DNA of 64,000 nt from Tricholoma matsutake. Lineage: Eukaryota > Basidiomycota > Agaricomycetes > Agaricales > Tricholomataceae. Each line of letters opens with the position of its first letter. The first letter of the stretch is position 1. Under the pieces are notes generated by a model that saw only the letters and a program-made list of their open reading frames with translations, searched no databases and was not told the DNA's origin. The position numbers and the translations under genes were made by a program. This document shows, one piece after another, positions 55,790-64,000 of the stretch. The stretch is from assembly GCA_026075535.2 (NCBI GenBank), contig AP026538.1, positions 15,570,337 through 15,634,336 on the forward strand, given 5' to 3'.

Positions 55790-57043
55790 TCATTTCTGGG
55801 GGTTTTGGGATGGGCTGGGCAGCTGGGATGCATTATGGGGGTGCTCAAGTGTGTCTCCCAGCATGTTTTGTCCTTCTAGAGCCATGGTTTGTGGTCCAGA
55901 GTGGGGCTGAGCAGGATATTTGGCCACTGTCGGTGATGATGTGGCAGTGGTGTAGAGCATCTTGGGGAGTTTGACAGGGGTCAAAGGAACATGCTGGGGC
56001 AGACAGGGTGTTGTGGGAGGTTGTACAGGTTCTTGCTGAAGGAGCTGGGGCTGGTGGGGTTTGTCGATCAAACAAACAATGCATTTCAATGAACGTGTTT
56101 GCTCATTGTCATTTGACTCGGTATGCTGGGCTGTAGACCATTGTTGTGGGCTGTAGCTTGCCTGTGTAGCTATCTCCGAGGTGGTGGTAACCATTTGGGT
56201 GCTGGACATGGCCCTAGATGCAGTATCTGGGGTGGTTACAGCAGGGTTTGTTGTCATCATTGGTGATGATGTGGTGGTGGAATGGCGAGGCTCAAGGCTT
56301 GAAAGGAGGGGCTGGGGAGACTCTATGTGTGCTGTGGGTCGACTTGGCAAAGTATGCTGTTGTTTTCATGGTGTTTGGAGCAGGTTTTGGGCAGGGGACA
56401 GAGTGGTGGTGGTGGTCCTCAACATTGTTGGCAGTGGCAATGTGGCTGATGGGGGCTGTGCAGGCATCATCAAGGGTGCTGTAGCCATGTTGAGGGGAGT
56501 GCTGGGGTGCATGTCAAAGGTTTGCATGACCATCTCAGTGGTATGGGGGGTGACTTGGGTGCCAAAGTCGACATGGGGCACTGTATCCACATTCTTTGTT
56601 GAGGTGGGGCTGTCAGGTGAGTCAGTTGTTTCATCGGGTGTGGTGGTGATCTGGGTGGTAGCGTCAACAGTGATGAGGATGGGGGTGGGTGTTTGGGTAC
56701 TGCTGTCCACTGTCTCAATGTCCTCCATCTGTACTTCCATTTGGTCCAATATTATGGCCTTCTTCACCATCCTAAGCATGTGTTGTTGCATCAAGATGCA
56801 CATGCCCGGTCTGTGTCCTTCTGCTAACCACTTTGCTTGCTCCTTGTCCTTCCCAAATTCATACCCCTTTAGCTGTCCTTCTTTACGGGTTTGTTCTTCC
56901 TTCTCCTGGTCTAGTTTCTTTTGTGCTTCATATCCATCCCTGTGGCCTTCTCCCCACTTTCTGCTTCCCTCATCATATCCCTCATCATAACTATCTTCTT
57001 TTCCTTCTTCATGCCCTGTTTTCCTCCCTATTTTATGTCCCAC
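55790..57043 (-). pseudogene. Unrecognised Thr/Pro-rich protein with Gly/Glu repeats, one TGA
   Basis: From ATG at 57043 the minus-strand frame has 418 codons with a single TGA at 56366-56368. Residues 1-60 are highly charged with EEG and DGYE-type repeats (GYDEGSRKWGEGHRDGYEA). The middle is Thr/Ser/Pro-rich with recurring TQT or TTQ motifs (STQTPTP, DATTQIT, DFGTQVT, VMQTF). A short Cys motif CIVCLID lies near 56070. Similar charged, Gly/Glu-repeat proteins are common as hypothetical proteins in agaricomycete genomes, as I recall, and some lie in transposons. Function unknown. The family A LTR starts 9 bp upstream of its ATG, so its own promoter is cut off. Confidence 0.5.
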
Positions 57044-57051
57044 TTCAAACC

Positions 57052-57814
57052 TGTTACAATTTTCCTTGTATGTAACTCATGGAACCCAACGCATCCAACG
57101 ATCCCCTCCAGACAGGAGGCACCCCTTGATTCATGCCTAGGGCATGTCCTTGACATCAGACACACACACGATGCATGCCGACTGCATGCATTCGATCCCC
57201 TTCCCATGGAAGGCACCCTTGACACATGGTGACTCCATGCACCTGAACCCACTCCCACACATGCTGTGATATGACAGCCCCCTGACATGAGGTCCGTGAT
57301 GTCGGACTCTCACGATCGACATGCTGCGCCACAGCATGTCCTTGACATCGGATCCTTGACATCGGATCCGTGACATCGGACACCTCATGCTAGGCATGAG
57401 GCTTATCTCTGATTGTTTCCTGACATGCTGCGCCACAGCACTCCGTGACATCGGATGCCTCATGCAAGGCATGAGGCCTATTGTTTCTATTCTTACTTGA
57501 TACACATCTATCTTTCCGATTGGACGATAAGGACCTCCCTCATAGTATAAGTACTGCAACTCATAGTAGGGATGTCCTTAGTGTAGATCTAGGCAATTAA
57601 CAGCCTTAACTTGCAACTCGCAAACTTACTCGAAACCACTAAGGAAGCCCCTTAGTGCATGAACCTGAACAACTCTATGCAGAAGCCCTGCTAGAGTGCA
57701 CTACCTATCTTACATCGGATGCTCTGAGTAAGACTAGTGCCGAATGACTCATCGAGGAAGCACCTCATTGAACAACATCGACTAGATCAAGTGGTTGAGG
57801 CTTTGCCCTTAACA
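57052..57814 (+). repeat. Family A 5' LTR, copy 3 (763 bp)
   Basis: It runs TGTTACAATTTTCC to CCCTTAACA. U3 (57052-57545) has a series of palindromes, for example GCATGCCGACTGCATGC, CATGGTGACTCCATG, CTCATGCTAGGCATGAG and CTCATGCAAGGCATGAG, and about three 15-bp units with TTGACATCGGATCC. Confidence 0.95.
57546..57590 (+). promoter_or_regulatory. Family A TATA box and predicted transcript start
   Basis: TATAAG lies at 57546. About 30 bases on is CCTTAGTGTAGATCT (57576-57590), where the transcript should begin; the other copies read TTAGTTTAGATCT. The start site itself is inferred from spacing. Confidence 0.6.
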
Positions 57815-57828
57815 TAAGATCTAAACTA
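57815..57828 (+). promoter_or_regulatory. Family A self-priming primer binding site
   Basis: Two bases after the LTR the sequence is AGATCTAAACTA (57817-57828). Its complement, TAGTTTAGATCT, is the predicted first segment of the transcript in the family A LTRs (one mismatch in this copy's own LTR). Tf1 and sushi-type chromoviruses prime this way instead of with a tRNA. Confidence 0.65.
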
Positions 57829-57860
57829 TCTGCTAGCCCACCTACCTAGGTGTAGGCAAT

Positions 57861-59026
57861 ATGTCTCGATACACACCACAGCGACCCGGGTCTAGACAAA
57901 CCCCAGACCAACTACCAAGAGAAGCGGAACCACAGCTAGGTTCATCTTGGTACCGATACAACGAAAGACTAGTCCGTTACTCAACTCCAGCACAGCATTG
58001 GTTCTACAGATCAACTGACAGACAACGAGGAGATCTCCTCACCGACGAAGACTTTGAACAACCGCACACACCCCCACCCGAAACATCTACCCACTTCTTA
58101 ACAGACAAAACCAACGACCTCTATAACAAGATGTCTGAACCTGCAACCACACCAACGATGTCCATGAAGGACATTCAAATCCGATCACCCACAGACTTCT
58201 CAGGAGAGCGGACCAAGACCGCCAAGATATGCAGGAGATAGACCTGTACTTGCAAATCAATGATCAGGTCTATGACACAAACAACAAGAAGATCATCTTC
58301 ATGCTGTCCTTCATGAATGGGGGGACAGCAGCTGCCTGGGCGCAGGCATTCGTCAACCAACACCAGTCCGAGGGCCTCGGTGAATATGCAGACTTCTGAC
58401 AGAAGGTCTTAGAGGCCTTCTCACCGATTGATGATGCCAGAATGACAAAGACAGAGATCAAGAATCTCAAACAAGGTTCAGGGAACCTCAAAGAATATGT
58501 GGCAAACTTCCGCATCCTGAAAGACAGGACAGGAATCACAGAAGATGCAGCCATGATCGAGTACTTCATGGACAGACTGCATCCCAAATTACTGAAGAGG
58601 GTACACACAATGGAGACAGTGCCCAACACTCTCGAAGGCTGGATAAAGGCAGCTTTGAAATATGAAGGCCAGTGGAAACGGGCCATGGCAATCCTGGGGA
58701 CGACCAGGCAAAACCAGATGACAAAAGAAACGACAAAGAAAGGACAGCCCTCTCTTGACATCAACCAACTGACAAACCAAGAACATGTGGAACACCTCCG
58801 AAAGGGATTGTGTTTCATCTGCCACCAACTGGGACACCGATTGTCCGACCACAGGGATGGAAAGAACCCCACTCAGATGGGGTCAGCACCTCCTCCCTAC
58901 CAAAACCGCTTCACCCAGAAGTAGTCTGGGGTGGACACCTACCAGAAGATCTGCATGATGCTGGATGAACTAGATGAAGAAGAAAAGGAATGAGCCCTCA
59001 ACCTCATGGAGGAATCGGGTTTTTAG
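57861..59026 (+). pseudogene. Family A gag, copy 3 (start kept, one frameshift)
   Basis: ATG at 57861 starts MSRYTPQRPGSRQTPDQLP. A one-base loss near 58225 (aagatatgcagg against aagttcctgcagg) shifts the frame inside KTAKFLQEIDLY. The capsid part (IFMLSFMNGGTAAAWAQAF, GTITEDAAMIEYF-type) and the knuckle CFICHQLGHRLSDH (CCHH) follow. Stops include TGA in DF-stop-QKV and KE-stop-ALN, and a TAG in QK-stop-SGV. It ends ESGF and TAG at 59024-59026. Confidence 0.9.
59017..59023 (+). promoter_or_regulatory. Gag-Pol -1 frameshift site GGGTTTT
   Basis: The gag codons GGT TTT are followed at once by the TAG stop; the pol frame is -1 and reads TTT TTA GAA. G GGT TTT fits the X XXY YYZ rule for -1 slipping. 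Copy 2 keeps it; copy 1 has AGGTTTT. Confidence 0.65.
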
Positions 59027-62000
59027 AACAGCAGCCTGATACAACGCCAGTCACCGCTGTAGTCTCCCTAGGGTCTGTACTCTTAGCTACCATGAATAGA
59101 CAATCTATGCGCCTGTCTATTGGGGTAGCTGAGTTGGACAATGGGAAAGACGTCGCAACAAACGTGCTCCTTGACTCTGGAGCAGGAGGAGTCTTTATCG
59201 ACTCAAAATTCATCAAACAAGAAGGGATCAAGATGTATCCCTTGGGCTACACCATCCAGGCCACAAACGTAGATGGAACCCTGAACAGGCAGGGAACGAT
59301 CACGAGATACATGAGGGGAAGGCTCCACATCAATGGACGGAGCTACCGAATGAAATACCTAGTCGCTGGACTAGGGAAAGAATTGGTAATCCTGGGCCTG
59401 TCATGGCTACGGGAGGTGAACCTGATTATTGATTGGAAGAAAGGAACTCTTGAATTCCGAGACGAAAAATGACGAGCCCAAATCCAACAGATCTTGGAGA
59501 AGACAAGAAGAGTCGAACGAGCCCTCCCGAACACCCTAAACCTTCCTAGGGTAGACGCTGAAAGGGAGGCGCCGAATGACAGAATGGCATGAATTTGATG
59601 CATTGTGGCCAAGACGAGACAAAGACTCTCTGAAGAAAAGGAGAGACACCTTGCCTGAGCACAACTAGCCATGGCAAAGACAAGAGAGAGGCTTGCTGAA
59701 GAAAAAGAGAGGAGCCTTGCCCGAGCCCAATTGGCAGTGGCAAAAACAAGAGAAAGGCTTTCTGAGAAGAAAGCCAAGGAACTGAATTCTGCCCAGATAG
59801 CTGTTGCAAAGACCAGGAGCAGCAACACCCCTAATCGAACCAGAGGCCTTGAAGCAGCACAACATGCTGTCGCCAAGACCCAAGAAAACCAGAAGAAGAA
59901 ACAACTGGAAAAGGGCAAAAACAAAGAATGCGACAGGGCACAACAAATTATGCAAAGGATGAAGGAATTGCTAACCTTCACAGGGGAGGGAAGCACCAGC
60001 AAAAGGAATGTGAAAACGACACTACGAAACAGGATAAACTACCCTCGACAACAGACTACCCCAACCAACGATTATAGGACCCCAGATCACGGTACCATCA
60101 ACACTGAAGTACCTATACCCAGGGAAACTCCCCCTCAAGTAAAGGTCGAAGAAGTACCAGATGAGGAACTACTGGCAGACACCAGCATGGAAATACGAGT
60201 AATGGAAGAAACCCACAAACAAGATGCGACAGACCTCCTGATCGCATATGTACAAGAAGAACTGGTCTATGGCATATTCAAACCACCAGAAGAACCACCC
60301 CTCACCAAGGAACACTGAGGACCAACCCATACATACATACGGAAAATGAACACAATCTCCAGGATTACAAAAGCCAAGGACTCCCCACGATATGTATTCT
60401 CAAAGAGCGCATGGATCAGAGCAAAGACATCCATTTCCCAGTGACTCACACATGAACAAGACGAGGGAAGGGAGGCCAGCAAACAGACCCTGGATGACCT
60501 ACTGCCACTGGAATACCAGAAATACAGACAGGTATTCAAAAAAGCTGCATCTGAACAATTCCCAGAATCAAGACCGTGGGATCACGCGATCAATCTGAAG
60601 GAAGGCTTTGTACCGAGGGATTGCAAAGTCTACCCATTGATGCCAAAAGAACAAGAGAAACTCAATGAGTTTCTAGACAAAAACCTGGAGAAAGGATACA
60701 TCCCACCATCGAAATCACCCATGGCATCCCCATTCTTCTTCGTGTTGAAGAAGGACTCCGACACTCTATGACCTTGCCAAGACTATCGCTATCTGAACGA
60801 AGGAACGATCCAGAACAACTACCCCTGCCACTGATCAGAGACCTCTTGGACAAGCTGAAGGGAGTGAGATTTTTCACAAAACTTGATATTCAATGGGGAT
60901 ATCATAACGTATGGATAAAGAAAGGAGACGAGTGGAAGGCAGCATTCAAGACTAACCGAGGGCTATTCGAGCCAATGGTGATGTTCTTTGGGCTGTGGAA
61001 CTCACCGGCAACATTCCAGGCCATGATGAACGATCTCTTCCGAGATATGCTAGATGAAGGATGGCTCGTCATCTATATGGATGACATCCTGATCTTCTTG
61101 AAGATGGAAGAAGAACACTGGATAAGGACCAAAAGGGTCCTTGAACGACTATGACAATGCGATCTCTACCTGAAAATAGAGAAATGCAAATTCAACGTAC
61201 AGGAAGTCGACTTCTTGGTCATGATCATCAGGCCCGACGAACTCGCAATGGACAACCTGAAGCTGGCTGGGATCAAGGACTGGCCCATGCCAAGGACAGT
61301 GAAGGATGTAAGATCCTTCCTAGGATTTGGGAACTTCTATCGAAGATTCATCGGACACTTTGCGGATCTGGCCAGACTGCTGAACGATTTGATGAAGAAG
61401 AACCAGAAATTTGAATGGACAAATGACTGCCAGCAATCGTTCGATGTGCTAAAAAGGAAATTCAATGAAGCCCCAGTACTGGTGATGCCAGACACAATGA
61501 AACCATTTGTGGTGGAATCTGATGCCTCAAAATTTGTGACAGGCGCAGTACTCAGACAACAGGTCACCAATGGAGACTGGCACCCATGCGGCTATATCTC
61601 GCATTCTTTCAATGAAGCTGAAAGAAATTACAAGATATATGACAGGGAACTACTGGGAGTGATCTGAGCACTAGAGACATGGAGACACTACCTACAGGGG
61701 ACACCATTCCCTGTGACGGTACTGTCCAATCACAAGAACCTGACGTATTTCCGTCAAGCGCAGAAACTGAACCGATGACAGGCTAGATGGAGCATCTACC
61801 TGTCACAATTTGACCTGAAGCTACAACACGTACTGGGATCACAGATGGTACAATCTGATGCCCTATCAAGGAGAGCAGATCATATAGCTGAAGAAGACAC
61901 TGATAATGAGGACAAGACCATCCTCGCTGACAAACTGTTCATCAAAACGATCGACACTGAGCTCCAGGGAGCCCTGGTCTCAGCAATAATGAAGGACCAC

Positions 62001-63401
62001 CTCGTAAATGACACTTTACGAGCCCTGAAAAACAACGGAACTCCCCCAATCAAGTCTGCATTGGAGGACTGGAAATTCAAAGACAGCCTGCTCTTTTTCA
62101 AAGACAGATGCTACGTGCCACAGGACGAAGCCCTCTGCCAAGCAATCATATGAAAATACCATGATAGCATCACAACAGGACACCCTGGACAATGGCAGAC
62201 GATCGAACTGATCCGACGAGACTACTGGTGGCCAAGAATGGCCAACTTCATCAAGAAATATGTTGAAGGCTGCGCAAAGTGCCAGCAAATGAAAGTGAAT
62301 ACACACCCGATGACCCCACCGCTGACACTGATATCATCTGACACCAGCAGACCATTCGAGCTGGTAACAACAGATTTTATCATGGACTTGCCTGTGATAA
62401 ACGGATTTGACTCAATCATGGTCATGGTAGACCATGGTCTTACAAAGGGGGTAATTTTTATCCCTTGCATGAAGACGATCGATGCACTTGGTGCTGCAGA
62501 CCTTTACCTGCACCATGTATACACAAGATTTGGACTCCCCAGAAGAATCATCTCAGACAGAGACCCTCAATTCACATCCAAACTCTTCTGAGAACTCGGA
62601 TGATTGCTCAGGATTAAGCTATCCATGAGCACTGCCTATCACCCCCAGACCAATGGAGAAATGGAGTGAGTAAACCAAGAGCTAGAGGTTTACCTCCGCA
62701 TGTTCTGTTCAAACAAACCCAAAGATTGGGAGCATTATCTCCCAACAGCAGAATTCACGCACAACCAGAAGACGCACTCCACAGTAAAACACTCACTGTT
62801 TTACTTGATGATGGGATATCAGCCATGCGCTATCCCCACCCCTTACAAAAAGATGAACGTGCTGGCCGCTGAACAGAGAATCCAAGAACTTCTCTCTGTG
62901 AGAAGGGAAGCTCTTGCCACACATGAACTAGCCAGACAGGCTATGGCCACCCGAACGAAAGGGCGATACAAACTGTTCAAGGTTGGAGAACAAGTATGGC
63001 TTGACTCCAAGAACCTGAATATTGGCTACCCAATGAGAAAACTGGCGCCAAAACGAGAAGGGCCCTTCATGATTGAAGATGCCTTGTCGAGAACAACATA
63101 CCGATTGAAACTGCCACCAAGATGGAAGATCCACCCAGTATTCCATGCGGCTTTACTCACACGATACCATGAGAATGACACTCATGGGCGAAACTTCCTG
63201 ACTCCACCACCCAACCTTGTGGAAGGAGAAAACGAATACGAGGTGGAAGCGATCATCGCACACAAAAAGCACGGCAAGACATGCCGTTACCTCGTGAAAT
63301 GGGTTGACTACCCGACATCCGAAAACACATGGGAACCCAAATCGAACCTGAAGAATGCCCCCGAGATCCTGATGGCATATAAGAATAGGTACCATCTCTG
63401 A
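59027..63401 (+). pseudogene. Family A pol, copy 3
   Basis: Protease LLDSGAGGVFIDSKF (59168), coiled spacer 59480-59990, RT FFTKLDIQWGYHN (60870) and YMDDILIF (61075; both Asp kept). RNase H is [14 protein letters not shown] (61513). Integrase has [20 protein letters not shown] (62275), TTDFIMDLP (62368), [13 protein letters not shown] (62555) and YHPQTNGEME (62638; Glu kept). The chromodomain reads RYLVKWVDYPTSENTWEP (63285-63335). A one-base deletion near 60822 (NYPCH against NYPLPLIRD) and about a dozen TGA codons break it. From 62700 to 63401 it is open. Confidence 0.95.
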
Positions 63402-63545
63402 CGAGAACCCAAGAAACCCCCACTATCTGAACCAAATGACACCCCTGATACCCCCTAAACGACAATTGACCCACTGAACATTGACACCCTTCACGTTCAC
63501 TCCCACCCCCACCCCCTTTCGATAAAGAATGAATACAAGAAGAAC

Positions 63546-64000
63546 ATGGCAACTGGACGATGAGTCATTGACCAGTCACCAAGAACAAACAGACTGCTGG
63601 GGCAACCCTCTTGGGAATGCCTGCATGGAATCACATTCTGGATAAACAGAGATGACTGGATAAAGAGAATATCCTTGACTTGCCCAACATGCTGCCTCTA
63701 TGCGCGAAGGAGCACAAAAATGGATTTGACCTGGGTAAAACCACAATTTGAGGAGTGGTGCTTCGAAGAAGAGTTAGACGATGGAGACTATCTCCCCAAA
63801 CAATTTGTTGTTGACCATGATGGTCTGACCCCAGGCAGGAGACCACTAGCGGGGATTAGCCCACTACTGTGGAATGACCTTCAGTGGAATACCCACTACG
63901 ATGAAGAAAGCGGATTCGAGCTGGCAAGGCAGCTCTTATTTGGACGACATGGAGAACTGGGGACATTGCTGTGTTCCAGCCAACCCCCCCATACACCGAC
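63546..64000 (+). pseudogene. Family A copy 3: different 3' ORF in the ORF3 slot
   Basis: The frame is open from about 63450 to the window end except for one TGA after MATGR (63546-63560). Its first residues (NIDTLHVHSHPHP) match the start of ORF3 in copies 1 and 2 (NTDALCVHLAHDP), but what follows is unlike them: ITFWINRDDWIKRISLTCPT, CCLYARR, an acidic stretch EEWCFEEELDDGDYLPK and GFELARQLLFGRHGEL. There are no CCHC knuckles. At least 150 codons are present. I do not recognise it. The start codon is unsure. Confidence 0.55.

Larger units (their letters stand above)
57052..64000 (+). mobile_element. Ty3 family A copy 3, runs off window
   Basis: It has the 5' LTR, priming site, gag with start codon, slip site, pol and the start of a different 3' frame. 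The 3' LTR is outside. The RT site YMDD and the gag start are kept, so it is the best copy for Gag and RT, though stops and one gag frameshift make it inactive. Confidence 0.95.

Noticed and set aside
56181..56990. A 269-codon plus-strand frame rich in Val and Gly
   Set aside because: It is antisense to the Thr/Pro-rich frame at 55790-57043, and GGT-type codons are the complement of Thr/Pro codons there.

Overview
The window looks like a repeat-rich block from the nuclear genome of an agaricomycete (mushroom-forming basidiomycete) fungus. The evidence is the mix of mobile elements: Ty3 chromoviruses with a chromodomain integrase, Ty1/Copia elements, Tad-type LINEs with an AQFFPS or DIKGAFPS reverse transcriptase, and a Plavaka (CACTA-type) transposase. 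I found no convincing host gene and no bacterial feature. The species cannot be named from this sequence.

Layout. 1-1380: gag and leader of Ty3 family B, minus strand. 1381-2088: a lone family A LTR. 2089-3490: Copia RT fragment and a Copia LTR. 3661-5829: LINE-like element X with a perfect target duplication. 5905-9359: a decayed LINE (Y). 9360-15728: a minus-strand Copia element split by a second X copy (10400-13024). 15817-22778: Ty3 family A copy 1, plus strand, followed by a second family B fragment (22779-23860). 23861-29379: a nearly complete LINE (Z), minus strand. 29380-34242: two head-to-head Copia 5' ends with two solo LTRs of family C. 34243-42130: a solo LTR (E) split by a complete Ty3 element of family D. 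42131-44586: the rest of the Copia element, split by a 253-bp insert carrying a tRNA-like sequence. 44587-47069: an X fragment and a Plavaka transposase fragment. 47070-55327: complete family A copy 2, minus strand, with 5-bp target duplication GTACT. 55333-57051: an unrecognised reading frame. 57052-64000: family A copy 3, plus strand, running off the window.

How the parts work. Family A codes for Gag, then Pol (protease, RT, RNase H, integrase, chromodomain) in the -1 frame after a GGGTTTT slip site. Pol is followed by two further frames that are not standard for this group. ORF3 has two CCHC zinc knuckles and ORF4 has one hydrophobic segment; ORF4 stops exactly at the 3' LTR. The unrelated family D also carries a short frame with one membrane segment after Pol. 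In family A copy 3 the ORF3 slot holds a different C-terminal part. These extra 3' frames are the main candidates for something new. Family A also seems to prime itself: the 12 nt just inside the 5' LTR are complementary to the predicted 5' end of the transcript.

Almost every frame is broken mainly by TGA, and wherever copies can be compared TGA stands against CGA (arginine). This fits decay of methylated CpG. Nested insertions with target duplications give a relative order of events, and several LTRs with unlike flanks point to recombination between elements.
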